From Bradyrhizobium sp. Ghvi (GTDB lineage Bacteria > Pseudomonadota > Alphaproteobacteria > Rhizobiales > Xanthobacteraceae): DNA of 64,000 bases. Made by a program: the position numbers and the translations under genes. The DNA is taken from positions 246,987-310,986 of the forward strand of contig NZ_FOVU01000004.1 of NCBI RefSeq assembly GCF_900115265.1, read 5' to 3'. The notes beneath the pieces were generated by a model. It saw only the letters and a list, made by a program, of their open reading frames with translations, made no database searches and was not told the DNA's origin. Shown in pieces: positions 1 to 8,277 of this stretch (position 1 is its first letter; each line of letters opens with the position of its first letter).

Positions 1-457
1 CATTTCTCACGCCAAGGATCGCGCCCCGAAACTTGAACGATCCTCCGTGTTGAACGGTTTCATCTTTGACGTAGATCGTTCGCCCGATCCGAGCGTCTAA
101 CGCAGAAGAGGACCGCATCTGTGTCGCGATCACTCTGGCGGTCGTGAATGCGATGTCGTCTGCGGACGGGGTGAAGAGGCGATTGACCATTTCTCGTTCC
201 GGTATCATGGCAGGTGAGCACAACCACTATGAAGCGCACCACGACTCGTGTCCAATCAGCTCTTGTGACGGTCCGACCCATCCTGTGAACGCCAAAGCTC
301 CGCCGCGGTGTGACGCTGCTTGCCGTCATAGACCGGCTCGTCATGCGGAGCACGAACCGCCTCCAACGATCGCATCTTGGCACGGCCTCGCATCTCACAT
401 ACGCTTTGCTCCGGTTCGCAGAACACCTCAAAACAAACGAGCCCCGAGGAAACAGCC
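1..457. other. Gene-free window start
   Basis: I see no convincing gene in these 457 bases. The open frames on both strands are short, overlap one another and give arginine- and proline-rich translations of the shadow type. A purine-rich GAGGA at 446-450 serves as the ribosome site of the following dehydrogenase. The stretch could be the promoter region of that gene or the decayed end of a neighbour outside the window. Confidence 0.4.
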
Positions 458-1609
458 ATGGACCAGATCCGCGTCTGCACCCACGCAGGACCAGGCTCGG
501 AGCCCGTCATCCGCACCGTGCCCTGGCCGAAGGTCGGTCGCAAAGGTGCGCTGATCAAGATCGGCGCGTGCGGCGTCTGCGGGACCGATTTGCATATCCT
601 GAAAGGTCACTGGCCGAAGCCGCTGCCCTGGCCGTTCACGCTCGGGCATGAGCTCGGCGGCGTCATCGTCGAATGCGGCGACGAATTCACCGAAGACTTC
701 ATGAGCAAGCCGCTCGAGGTCGGATCGAAAGTGATGATCCCGCCGCTGATGCCCTGCGGCCGCTGCTATTACTGCGTCCATTATCCGCTAGTGGCCAACA
801 AATGCCTGACGCCTGTTTATTACGGCCGCTATCTCGGCTTCGACATGGCGCCGCACATGTGGGGCGGCTGGGCCGAATATGTCTATGTCGATCTCGACAT
901 GCTGCCGGGCACCAAGATCTACAAATTGCCCGATGACATGTCGCTGCGGCTGGGTGCGCTGTCGGAGCCGCTGACCTCGTGCATCCGCGCCTTCAACCGC
1001 GCCGCGCGGGCCGGTGGTTTCAGCTGGGGCGATACGGTCGTGATCCAGGGCTCTGGCCCGATCGGCATTTTGGCGGTCGCGGCGGCGAGAGAGATGGGGG
1101 CAGGGCGCGTGATCTGCGTCGGTGCGCCGGAGGAGCCGCGCCTCAAGCTTGCGCGCGAGTTCGGTGCGGAGGCGTCCGTGAACATCGAAGAGCTGAAATC
1201 GCCGCAGGAGCGTATCGCGCGGGTCCGTGCGATCGTCGGCGGTTTCGGGGCCGATCTCGTGATGGACTGCTCAGGCCATCCGACCGCCGGCCCCGAAGGC
1301 ATCGAGATGCTGCGCGATGGCGGCACCTATGTCGAGATGGGGCAGTTCACCGACGCCGGTTCGATCGACACCTCCTGGCATCGCATCTGCACCAAGGATC
1401 TCAACGTGCTGGGATCCTGGGGCTTCACCGGCAACGATCTGCCGCTCGGCGTTGACATGCTCTACCGCACGGCGAACAAATATCCCTGGCTGAAGATGCA
1501 GACGATCTATCCGTTCACGGAAGCGGGCGTTGCGCAGGCGGTGAAGGACGCGATGGCGATGAAGACGGTGAAATCGACGATCGTGCCGTGGCCGGAATTG
1601 GTGAACTAG
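458..1609 (+). CDS. Zinc-dependent alcohol dehydrogenase (MDR superfamily)
   Basis: This is a 383-residue medium-chain dehydrogenase that should oxidise an alcohol or polyol with NAD(P). The N-terminal GroES-like domain carries the catalytic zinc site, with C41 in CGTDLH and the GHE at 63-65. A structural-zinc lobe has cysteines at about 100, 103, 106 and 116; the last gap is longer than the usual seven residues. The Rossmann motif GSGPIG lies near 198-203. The start at 458 was chosen over an upstream in-frame codon at 377 because GAGGA precedes it at 446-450. The substrate cannot be read from sequence; threonine or sorbitol dehydrogenase-like enzymes are the nearest types. The next gene starts 3 nt after the stop, so the two are probably cotranscribed. 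Confidence 0.88.
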   Translation: MDQIRVCTHAGPGSEPVIRTVPWPKVGRKGALIKIGACGVCGTDLHILKGHWPKPLPWPFTLGHELGGVIVECGDEFTEDFMSKPLEVGSKVMIPPLMPCGRCYYCVHYPLVANKCLTPVYYGRYLGFDMAPHMWGGWAEYVYVDLDMLPGTKIYKLPDDMSLRLGALSEPLTSCIRAFNRAARAGGFSWGDTVVIQGSGPIGILAVAAAREMGAGRVICVGAPEEPRLKLAREFGAEASVNIEELKSPQERIARVRAIVGGFGADLVMDCSGHPTAGPEGIEMLRDGGTYVEMGQFTDAGSIDTSWHRICTKDLNVLGSWGFTGNDLPLGVDMLYRTANKYPWLKMQTIYPFTEAGVAQAVKDAMAMKTVKSTIVPWPELVN

Positions 1610-1612
1610 GCG

Positions 1613-2095
1613 ATGCCGTCCATTACTCACGATCTCGCGGCATTTCTGGTCGAGGCCAAGCGGCGCACCTATGCGGGCCTCGACGACGGTGCGACCGTGG
1701 CCACGCCGTTGCTCGCCGGCTCCAAGCAGCTCGAGCATCGCGCGCCGCCTTACGCCTATCGCGATATCTATTTCGGGATGGGCTTCTTCGTCGGCCAGGA
1801 GAGCGTGTCGCGGGATGACCGAGTCATCTGGTCGATGAGCTACAGCGGCGGTGTTCGCGCGGACATCGCGGATCGGGACACTCTTCTCGCAACTTACAAA
1901 TTCCTGCGGCAGGCGCTGCTGGCAATCCCCATCGATAAGCCCTTTCGGGGACCGCGCCTGTTCGAGCAGGCGGCCATGATCTATCGCAATGAGAGTGAGG
2001 GTGCACTCGATCGTTTTCATGGTGTTGAGACGATCGCGCAGCATGATGGCACACCGCTTTATGAGCTGCGCTATAGCGGCGGCTTGTTGCATTAA
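1613..2095 (+). CDS. DUF5680 domain protein
   Basis: The 160-residue product looks like the DUF5680 family: an N-terminal LAAFLVEAKRRTYAG-type helix, a YRDIYFG segment near residue 50, and an aromatic W-S-M-S-Y-S-G-G block near residues 73-80. In other bacteria this domain is often attached to XRE-type regulators, but no DNA-binding domain is present here. The role is unknown. The gene begins 3 nt after the dehydrogenase stop, which suggests translational coupling. The domain call rests on my recognition of the motif order. Confidence 0.7.
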   Translation: MPSITHDLAAFLVEAKRRTYAGLDDGATVATPLLAGSKQLEHRAPPYAYRDIYFGMGFFVGQESVSRDDRVIWSMSYSGGVRADIADRDTLLATYKFLRQALLAIPIDKPFRGPRLFEQAAMIYRNESEGALDRFHGVETIAQHDGTPLYELRYSGGLLH

Positions 2096-2120
2096 GTCCG
2101 GCATCTGGAATGAAGGTGAA

Positions 2121-2549
2121 ATGACAAACGAACAAAGAGCAGAAGCCAGCCCGCGCACCGGCTCCCCCTTCAGCGCGATCCGCGCGATCGACTACACCGT
2201 CGTCTTCGTCCGCGACATGGGCTCGATGCGGCGCTTCTACGAGGACGTGCTGGCGTTTCCGCTGCTGCGCGAACTGTCGCCGAACTGGATCGAATACGGG
2301 ATAGGCAGCAACACGCTTGCGCTGGCGCGACCAAGCCGGACAGCGGCCGATGCGCCGATACCGGTGGGCAGCGCAACGCTGCAACTTGCCTTCAGGGTCT
2401 CCGCAGCCGAGGTCGATGCCTGCGCCGACGAACTGATACGGCAGGGCGTGGCGCTGTTGTCGCCGCCGACAAACCAGCCGTTCGGGCATCGGACTTTGTT
2501 CTTCAGGGATCCCGACGGCAATCTTCTGGAGGTTTATGCCGAGATATGA
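2121..2549 (+). CDS. VOC family (glyoxalase/bleomycin resistance fold) protein
   Basis: This 142-residue protein has the two beta-alpha-beta-beta-beta modules of the vicinal oxygen chelate fold: the first begins at IDYTVVFVRDM with the typical FYEDVLAF turn, and the second ends in FFRDPDGNLLEVYAEI. Such proteins are metal-dependent lyases, dioxygenases or antibiotic-binding proteins; the substrate cannot be inferred. The start at 2121 is preceded by GAAGGTGA and fits the family length better than the longer open frame from 1989, which overlaps the preceding gene. It is the third gene of a likely plus-strand cluster with the dehydrogenase and the DUF5680 protein. Confidence 0.85.
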   Translation: MTNEQRAEASPRTGSPFSAIRAIDYTVVFVRDMGSMRRFYEDVLAFPLLRELSPNWIEYGIGSNTLALARPSRTAADAPIPVGSATLQLAFRVSAAEVDACADELIRQGVALLSPPTNQPFGHRTLFFRDPDGNLLEVYAEI

Positions 2550-2658
2550 GGGCGGCCGAACCGAATGTCCCGAAAGTTCCACAGGGAATCCGCGATTGAT
2601 CCACGCAATGGTGAAACTTAGGCCCAGGTTCCGGCTTTCAGTTCACGGGAGAGGTATC

Positions 2659-3174
2659 GTGAAGCGAATCCTGGAACCCATCACCTACGTCCTGGCGGCC
2701 GTCTACTTCCTGATAGATGCGGTGTTCATGGCCGTGGCGCTGCCGATCTCGCGGTGGCTGGCGCGGCATTTCGAGTTCAAGCGGCTGCGCGCCTGGATCA
2801 AATCGCTGCCGCCTTATCCCTCGCTCGCGCTGTTTTCCGTGCCGGTGATCATTCTGGAGCCGATCAAGCCCCTGGCCGCGTACCTGGTCGCGACCGGCCA
2901 GTTCCTGAGCGGTGTGGCGGCGTTCATCGGCTGCGAGCTGCTGAAGCTGGTGCTTGTCGAGCGCCTGTTTCATCTCACGCGTGACAAGCTGATGCGGATT
3001 CCTGCGTTCGCCTGGGTGTATGGTAAGTTCACGGAGATGAGGGCGTGGCTGCAGGCAACCGAGGCCTGGCGTGCCATCCGCGCCTTGAGCCGCGCAGCGA
3101 AAGACTATGTCGCGCGGCTCAGAACGAGACTTACGGGCAGCGTCAGCAGATTGTTGGTGACGTCAAGGGACTAG
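2659..3174 (+). CDS. Hypothetical membrane protein
   Basis: From the GTG at 2659, which has GGGAGAGG directly upstream, this gives a 171-residue protein with a hydrophobic segment near residues 5-30 and further apolar stretches at about 55-75 and 80-100, followed by a basic amphipathic C-terminus (about residues 115-160). The frame stays open upstream to an ATG at 2536, which would overlap the VOC gene by 14 nt; ATG 2608 is another option. I do not recognise the family. The tail resembles small inner-membrane proteins of unknown role in Bradyrhizobium. Its stop TAG at 3172-3174 interlocks with the stop of the opposite gene in the palindrome CTAG. Confidence 0.65.
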   Translation: MKRILEPITYVLAAVYFLIDAVFMAVALPISRWLARHFEFKRLRAWIKSLPPYPSLALFSVPVIILEPIKPLAAYLVATGQFLSGVAAFIGCELLKLVLVERLFHLTRDKLMRIPAFAWVYGKFTEMRAWLQATEAWRAIRALSRAAKDYVARLRTRLTGSVSRLLVTSRD

Positions 3175-3680
3175 AATCGCACCTTGGCAGCCTTCTTCAC
3201 GCTCGCGCCGACGACCTTGGTGCCCTCCAGCTCGCGTAAGATGCGTTCGTCCGGCCCGACGATGCCGAGATCGAATTCATGCTCCGCCGTAATCAGGATC
3301 ATGCGCTGGCCAACGATGACGACGACCGTCATGTCGTTGCGCTCGCCCTCGGCGGCCCAGGCGCGGATGTCGGTGGCGTAGGGCTCCTTGCGCCAAGCAT
3401 TGGGCGAGCCCGGGTCGCAGCGGACTTCGATGCCGTCCTCCGATGTGGTCAGAACGAGCTTTGAGCGGTTCGGCTTCCAGCGTTCCTCCAGGAGATCATT
3501 GACGAGCCAGAGGCAGCTGAAGCTTTGGCATTCGACAGGCCGGTCGGCATAGATCGCGCAGCCGCGGCCGGGCTTGCAATGCGCGCACCAGGTGCCCGGC
3601 GGCTTGGTAAGCGCCTCGATGGCCATCACCTTGCAGCAAAGCGTGCAGTCGCCGCAGTGCCGTTCGCCCGATGTGCTCAT
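3171..3680 (-). CDS. YkgJ-type cysteine-cluster protein
   Basis: The 169-residue protein begins with a dense cysteine cluster: CGDCTLCC at about 9-16, a C-x2-C pair in WCAHC near 33-36, and single cysteines in RGCAIY and VECQSFSC near 40-55. This is the signature of the Fe-S or zinc-binding YkgJ/CxxCxxCC family. The second half has no cysteine cluster and is predicted to be alpha/beta. The function is unknown; members are often supposed to bind metal clusters. The ATG at 3680 was preferred over upstream in-frame starts because it sits just before the cysteine cluster, as in the family. The gene converges with the membrane protein and shares CTAG as a double stop. Confidence 0.8.
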   Translation of the reverse strand: MSTSGERHCGDCTLCCKVMAIEALTKPPGTWCAHCKPGRGCAIYADRPVECQSFSCLWLVNDLLEERWKPNRSKLVLTTSEDGIEVRCDPGSPNAWRKEPYATDIRAWAAEGERNDMTVVVIVGQRMILITAEHEFDLGIVGPDERILRELEGTKVVGASVKKAAKVRF

Positions 3681-3963
3681 ACATCCGTCTCGATAACGTC
3701 CAATCTCGCGCAATCTAGGTAAGATGACTGCAAAAATCTGCCGTTTCCGATCAAAAGCGCGCCAAAACGGCTGGCCGAGCCTCCCGGGCCTGTTCACCCT
3801 GTCACCAATGCCATGCATCAAAGGCATGGTGATTTGGCCGCTGCTGGCGTAAAGAGCGTCCAAATCAAGATCATCGTGGGTGTGACCGGGCCTATTGCTG
3901 TGAGTGCAGCGTCGGGCCTCGGCTTTCCGTTCCGCGCCCCGACCAACCAAGGTTTCCCATCTC

Positions 3964-5964
3964 GTGTCTTTTCCGGCCCTGACCCCGCCGCTCGCCCGTG
4001 CCCTGGCTGAGCGCAATTACGATTCTCCGACCCCGGTTCAGCTCGCCGTGCTCGGCGCGGAGGCGATCGACCGCGACCTCCTGGTGTCGGCTCAGACCGG
4101 CTCGGGCAAGACCGTTGCTTACGGCTTGGCCATGGCCAAGGATCTGCTCGGTGATGCCGAGCGGTTCGGGCAGGCCGCCGCACCGCTCGCGCTGATCGTC
4201 GCTCCGACCCGCGAACTCGCCTTGCAGGTCCAGCGCGAGCTCACCTGGCTCTATGAGCATGCTGCGGCGCGCGTCGTCTCCTGCGTCGGCGGCATGGACC
4301 CGCGCCGCGAGCAGCGCGAGCTTGCGGCAGGCGCCCATATCGTCGTCGGCACACCCGGCCGCCTTTGCGATCATCTGCGGCGGGGCCGCCTCGACATCTC
4401 GGAATTGAAGGTTGTCGTCCTTGATGAGGCCGACGAAATGCTCAATCTCGGCTTTCGCGAGGACATGGAGTTCATCCTCGAGACCACGCCGGAGACGCGC
4501 CGCACGCTGCTGTTCTCGGCGACGTTCCCGCGCGGCATCGTGGCGCTCGCCAAGCAGTATCAGCAGGATGCGTTCCGGATCGAGGTCGCGGGCGACGAAG
4601 GCGGTCACGCCGATATCGAGTACCGCGCCATCAGGATCGCGGCTGGTGATGTCGAGCATGCCGTCGTCAACATCCTGCGATTCCATGAATCGCCGAGCAC
4701 GCTGGTGTTCTGCAACACGCGCGATGCCGTCAGGCATTTGCAGGCGGCGCTGCTGGAACGTGGTTTCTCCGTCGTCGCGCTGTCGGGCGAGTTGACGCAG
4801 AACGAGCGCACCCATGCGCTCCAGGCTTTGCGCGACGGGCGGTCCCGCGTCTGCGTGGCGACCGACGTGGCCGCGCGCGGCATCGACCTGCCGAGCCTCG
4901 ATCTCGTCATTCACGCCGATCTGCCGAACGATCCCGAAGTGATGCAGCATCGTTCGGGCCGTACCGGACGTGCAGGCCGCAAGGGTGTCAGCGTCCTCTT
5001 GGTGCCGCCGGCCCGGCGGCGGCGTGCTGAGCTGCTGCTGAATTTGTCCGGTACTGAAGCCATCTGGGGTTCGGCGCCGCAGGCCGATGAGATCCGCAAG
5101 CTCGATCACGATCGCATGTTGAAGGATCCTGTTTTCACCGAGGAGACGACATCAGAGGATCTGTCGCTGGCGCAGGCCCTGCTGGCAGAGCGTTCGGCCG
5201 AGGAGATCGCCGCGGCCCTTGCGCGACTTTATCGCGCCCGGCTGCCGTCGCCCGAAGACATCGTCGATCCCGGCGAGGATCGCGGACGGCGGGAGAACCG
5301 TCACCGCGAGGATCGCGCACCGCGTGGCGACGACCGGTCCGATAAGACCCGCGCCAAACCGGGGAAGGCATCGTCGAAGCATGTCATGGCGGAGCCCACC
5401 GTCTGGTTCCGCGCCGCCATCGGCCGCCGCAAGAATGCGGAGGCGCGCTGGTTGCTGCCGATGATCTGCCGCCGCGGCGGCATCGACAAGCGCGACATCG
5501 GCGCGATCAAGATCATGGACACCACCACCGAGTTCGAGATCTCCGAGCGCGTCGCCGAGTCCTTCGCCGTCAAGGTCAAGCGTCCGGACAAGGAAGATAG
5601 TATCCGCATCGAGCCGATGACGGGGACGCTGCAAGCGAAGGCGTCGGCGGAGAAGGGCTCACACGCTCCGCGGCGCGATGAAAGGGACGGCGATCATGTC
5701 GTCCGCCGCAGCGACGATCCCTGGAATGCCGGTGAGCCGAAGCATCACGACAGGCCGCGGCGAAAGCCTGACGCCAAGCATCAGGGCAAGCCGCACGCCA
5801 AGCCGCACGTTAAATCCCACGAGGGCGGGAAATCGGGCAAACCGGCGTTCGGAAAGAAGAACAAGACATTCGGAAACAGATCCGGTGACGCCAAGTATGC
5901 CCCGTCGGTCACCGAATGGCCGGGTGCCTCCGGAAAGAAGGGCAGGAAGAAGCACCGCGGTTGA
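3964..5964 (+). CDS. DEAD-box ATP-dependent RNA helicase with DbpA-type C-terminal domain
   Basis: The helicase (about 666 residues) unwinds RNA using ATP and probably acts in ribosome assembly or RNA decay. Motifs run in order: Q-motif near 21-26, Walker A AQTGSGKT at 43-50, PTRELA at 81-86, GTPGR near 129-133, DEAD at 154-157, SAT at 185-187, ATDVAARGID and HRSGRTGRAG. A domain at about 475-560 (VWFRAAIGRRKNAEARWLLP onward) resembles the DbpA RNA-binding domain (PF03880), which in DbpA recognises 23S rRNA hairpin 92. A lysine- and histidine-rich tail with KPHAKPHVK-type repeats follows. The GTG at 3964 with AAGG upstream places the Q-motif at the normal distance; the frame is open back to 3904. 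Confidence 0.9.
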   Translation: MSFPALTPPLARALAERNYDSPTPVQLAVLGAEAIDRDLLVSAQTGSGKTVAYGLAMAKDLLGDAERFGQAAAPLALIVAPTRELALQVQRELTWLYEHAAARVVSCVGGMDPRREQRELAAGAHIVVGTPGRLCDHLRRGRLDISELKVVVLDEADEMLNLGFREDMEFILETTPETRRTLLFSATFPRGIVALAKQYQQDAFRIEVAGDEGGHADIEYRAIRIAAGDVEHAVVNILRFHESPSTLVFCNTRDAVRHLQAALLERGFSVVALSGELTQNERTHALQALRDGRSRVCVATDVAARGIDLPSLDLVIHADLPNDPEVMQHRSGRTGRAGRKGVSVLLVPPARRRRAELLLNLSGTEAIWGSAPQADEIRKLDHDRMLKDPVFTEETTSEDLSLAQALLAERSAEEIAAALARLYRARLPSPEDIVDPGEDRGRRENRHREDRAPRGDDRSDKTRAKPGKASSKHVMAEPTVWFRAAIGRRKNAEARWLLPMICRRGGIDKRDIGAIKIMDTTTEFEISERVAESFAVKVKRPDKEDSIRIEPMTGTLQAKASAEKGSHAPRRDERDGDHVVRRSDDPWNAGEPKHHDRPRRKPDAKHQGKPHAKPHVKSHEGGKSGKPAFGKKNKTFGNRSGDAKYAPSVTEWPGASGKKGRKKHRG

Positions 5965-5983
5965 GCGGCGGTGGGCGAGTGGC

Positions 5984-6487
5984 TTATGCAGTGAGATCGC
6001 GCAGCATATAGGTCGCGCTCGCGCCGTAGGACGAGAGCTTGTCGCGCAGTGCGCCGTCAGCTGCGACGGGCTGGAAGCCGAAACGCTCCCACAGCACGCG
6101 CGTGCCATAGACTGAGACCAGCGCAAGCGTCGTGATGCCCGATGATCGTGCGAGCTGTTCGATCTCCGTGAGATAGGCGCGCGCCACGCCGCCGCGGAAG
6201 TCAGGCAGCACGGCGACGTCGTGCACGTAGAGGCAGTCGGCACCATCGGGCAGCCGTTCGAGGAAACCGTCGAGCGGCGGGATGCGGTATTGAATCCAGG
6301 GATGCGCAAGGCCGTAGCCCGCGATCTCGTTGTCTGCGGCGAGCACGCGGCAACCGTCCGGGTAAAGCCGCATCTTTTCAGCGAGCACTTCGGGGCGTTC
6401 GGAGAGATCCGGGTGAATCCGCGTCGCGATCGCGCTGACGGCCTCGAGGTCGGTGGCGTGCGCATGGCGCCAATGCGGCTTGCTCAT
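5984..6487 (-). CDS. GNAT family N-acetyltransferase
   Basis: This 167-residue protein has the GCN5-related acetyltransferase layout: an N-terminal strand HWRHAHATDLEAV, an acetyl-CoA binding core around YVHDVAVLPDFRGGVARAYLTE at about 90-110, where the usual R/Q-x-x-G-x-G/A loop is R-G-G-V-A, and a C-terminal VSVYGTRVLWERFGFQP segment typical of motif B. It should move an acetyl group from acetyl-CoA to a small molecule or protein amine; the substrate is unknown. It converges with the helicase gene, leaving a 19-nt gap. Confidence 0.87.
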   Translation of the reverse strand: MSKPHWRHAHATDLEAVSAIATRIHPDLSERPEVLAEKMRLYPDGCRVLAADNEIAGYGLAHPWIQYRIPPLDGFLERLPDGADCLYVHDVAVLPDFRGGVARAYLTEIEQLARSSGITTLALVSVYGTRVLWERFGFQPVAADGALRDKLSSYGASATYMLRDLTA

Positions 6488-6630
6488 CTTTCCTGTTCCG
6501 TATCAACCACCCCAATTTATTCCGTCGCGTTCGTGCGCGCAGCCGAAAATATCTTTGCCCGGCTTCGAGGAATAGTGCGCGTGATACGGCGTCCTACCTC
6601 GTGCAAGCCAATTGCATGACAGGAGACACC

Positions 6631-7020
6631 ATGACGACATCCTCGATCTGCCTCGCGTTCACGCTCGCAGCCTCGCTGGCGATCACCACTGCTGCGGTCG
6701 CAGCGCCGCCTACCAAGACCGGCAAGACCGACAAGGGCAGCGTGCTCACCGATGCCAAGGGCATGTCGCTCTACACTTTCGACAAGGACATGGATGGCAA
6801 GTCGGCCTGCAACGGCCCGTGTGCGACAAACTGGCCGGCGCTGAAGGCCGAGGCGAGCGATGCCGCCGGCGAAGGCTACACCATCATCACCCGTGACGAC
6901 GGCTCCAAGCAATGGGCCCACAAGGGCAAGCCGCTCTACACGTTTGCCAAGGACACCAAGCCCGGGGACATCACCGGGGACGGTTTCCTGAACGGCGCCT
7001 GGCATCTGGCGATGCCGTGA
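6631..7020 (+). CDS. Secreted repeat protein of the COG4315 / PF03640 type
   Basis: The 129-residue product has a Sec signal peptide (about residues 1-25, ending in AVA-AP) and two copies of the secreted repeat with the pattern G-x-S-L-Y-T-F-D-x-D near 46-55 and G-K-P-L-Y-T-F-A-x-D near 100-110, each followed by a glycine and tryptophan-rich turn. A CNGPCATNWP motif supplies two cysteines. Members are periplasmic or surface proteins of unknown role. AGGAG at about 6621-6625 supports the ATG at 6631 rather than the upstream codon at 6601. Confidence 0.85.
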   Translation: MTTSSICLAFTLAASLAITTAAVAAPPTKTGKTDKGSVLTDAKGMSLYTFDKDMDGKSACNGPCATNWPALKAEASDAAGEGYTIITRDDGSKQWAHKGKPLYTFAKDTKPGDITGDGFLNGAWHLAMP

Positions 7021-7037
7021 GCTGAATGGGAGGCTGA

Positions 7038-7592
7038 CTAGCGCAGCCCCTCATACACCATCAGCCCGCGTGCGATCTGCAGTTTGCGGATCGCGCGCGG
7101 CAGCAATTTCTCCGGCTGGTGCAGATAGCGCCAGGAGGTGACGGCGAAGGCTGAAAGCGCGCCGCATTCGTCGTCGAACGGCGCGAGCACGCCGGTCAAG
7201 CTCACCGGCGTGTGCGGGCGCGCGTTGAAGGGCAGCAGCAGCAGCTCGAGATAGGCCTTGCTGCCGTCCTCGCGTCGCGCCGTGATGCCGGCGATGGCAC
7301 CCAGTGTCTCGTCGGCGACGACGGTTGCGATTTCCTCGATCTCGCTGCGGCTAGCATCGGTGAACAACGCGGCAAAGCCCTGGTCCTTGAGATCGCATCC
7401 GGCGAGGGCGCAGACGCGGGTGCCGGCGACGCGGAACGGAAAGCCTGTGTTCGGGTCGCAGGACAGGACGAAGATGTCGCCCAGCAACTCGCGCACGGCG
7501 GCCGGGTCGATATCGGCCCGATCGGGGGCCCGCGCGCTGCCGCGCTTCTTGTCCCAATACGCGAAGAACGCGCGGCTCGATGGATGTTTCAT
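7038..7592 (-). CDS. Single-domain PAS_5 protein (MopJ-like class)
   Basis: The 184-residue protein is a lone PAS domain of the alphaproteobacterial PAS_5 type (PF07310): an N-terminal FFAYWDKKRG helix, a DIFVLSCDP strand, FRVAGTRVCALAGCDLKDQGF in the core, and a C-terminal YLHQPEKLLPRAIRKLQIARGL helix. No kinase, GGDEF or other output is attached. In Caulobacter the PAS protein MopJ acts on the CtrA pathway through protein contacts; whether this is its orthologue cannot be told here. A perfect TTAA-N7-TTAA box lies 150 bp upstream of the start at 7742-7757. Confidence 0.82.
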   Translation of the reverse strand: MKHPSSRAFFAYWDKKRGSARAPDRADIDPAAVRELLGDIFVLSCDPNTGFPFRVAGTRVCALAGCDLKDQGFAALFTDASRSEIEEIATVVADETLGAIAGITARREDGSKAYLELLLLPFNARPHTPVSLTGVLAPFDDECGALSAFAVTSWRYLHQPEKLLPRAIRKLQIARGLMVYEGLR

Positions 7593-7741
7593 GACTGACG
7601 CTCATTCTCGGCGCAACGTCGTGGGACAGACCTGTCCCGCTTCAGCGCACCCGAGATCCCATTGATGTTGTGCAGGAGGGGAATTGCAGCGTCCATGCCG
7701 CAGGGCTGTTTTCGGCACCGCGCGCGCTGCCTTTGCGTCGT

Positions 7742-7757
7742 TAACGTTAAATTAACT
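7742..7757. promoter_or_regulatory. CtrA-type binding box
   Basis: The bases TTAACGTTAAATTAAC fit the full CtrA recognition site TTAA-N7-TTAAC, and the same consensus reads on the minus strand. The box lies 150 bp upstream of the PAS_5 gene (minus strand) and about 170 bp before a plus-strand terminator hairpin, so the target side is uncertain. The consensus match is seen; binding is inferred. Confidence 0.6.
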
Positions 7758-7879
7758 ATGCGCTTTCGCTCCGCATCGCGCCTGTTAGAGTGATCGCGAT
7801 CGCAAGCCTCGCCTCTTTTCCCAGGTTCTCGGCGAGGCCTGTACACGGGCGTCAAACAGTTTGGTCACTGGCCGCGGGG

Positions 7880-7966
7880 AGGGGGATACACCTTGTTCTT
7901 CCGCAGTGCCGGAAAGGCTGACACGAAAAGGCAGGGCTTTCCCAGGGCCCTGCCTTTTCCTTTTTC
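7880..7966 (+). ncRNA. Candidate small RNA or short leader ending in a terminator
   Basis: A plus-strand transcript must end at the strong terminator at 7926-7966, yet no recognisable gene precedes it. The 5' end is not defined; it may lie nearer the TTAA-N7-TTAA box at 7742. A purine-rich GGGGAGGGGGA at about 7876-7886 is followed by a TTG codon that opens a short frame running through the hairpin, so a tiny leader peptide is an alternative. I do not recognise the RNA family. Confidence 0.3.
7926..7966 (+). terminator. Rho-independent terminator with 12-bp perfect stem
   Basis: The arms AAAAGGCAGGGC (7926-7937) and GCCCTGCCTTTT (7947-7958) pair perfectly over 12 bp with a 9-base loop, and are followed by CCTTTTTC. 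The A-rich 5' arm and T tract favour the plus strand. No plus-strand coding gene lies directly upstream. Confidence 0.75.
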
Positions 7967-8220
7967 AGACACCCTCCCTCGTGTCCCGGGCGCGCTGCAG
8001 CGTCTTGACGCTGCTGCGCAGAGCCGGGACAGCTAAGGCATTCAATTCGTCGGTCAGGTCGCGCCAATCGGGATTGGAATCTTCGATCAGCTTAAGTTTC
8101 CAGGCACGACGCCATCGCTTCATCGAATGCTCGCGCGCGCGCAAGGTCATTGGTGACGCCGACATACAACGTATCGTTTCGTTTGCTCGCGAGGATGTAG
8201 ACGAAGAAGGCGGTTTGCAT
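7965..8220 (-). pseudogene. Degenerate GIY-YIG endonuclease
   Basis: Read on the minus strand from the ATG at 8220, the first 30 codons give a GIY-YIG start: QTAFFVYILASKRNDTLYVG followed by VTNDLARAR. The expected middle of the domain is then missing and the frame changes, because the C-terminal part (KRWRRAWKLKLIEDSNPDWRDL) continues in another frame that stays open to 7965. The intact family is about 95 residues, so roughly 40 residues are lost at the junction near 8130. The last 25 codons run through a dispersed repeat at 7981-8030, so the natural C-terminus is also altered. I judge it non-functional. Confidence 0.7.
7981..8030 (-). repeat. Dispersed repeat, copy A
   Basis: Read on the minus strand, this roughly 50-bp unit starts with GTCCCGGCTCTGCGCAGCAG and ends with a CGGGACAC box. 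By eye it matches copy B at 13560-13609 at about 42 of 50 positions. The unit has imperfect internal symmetry (GCAGCAG...CTGCAGC), as in hairpin-forming intergenic repeats. It supplies the C-terminal codons of the GIY-YIG pseudogene. Confidence 0.7.
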
Positions 8221-8277
8221 AGGACGTGAGATTTATCCGAGACTCCTAAGATTGCACAATTGGTGGTTGTAGCCAAG

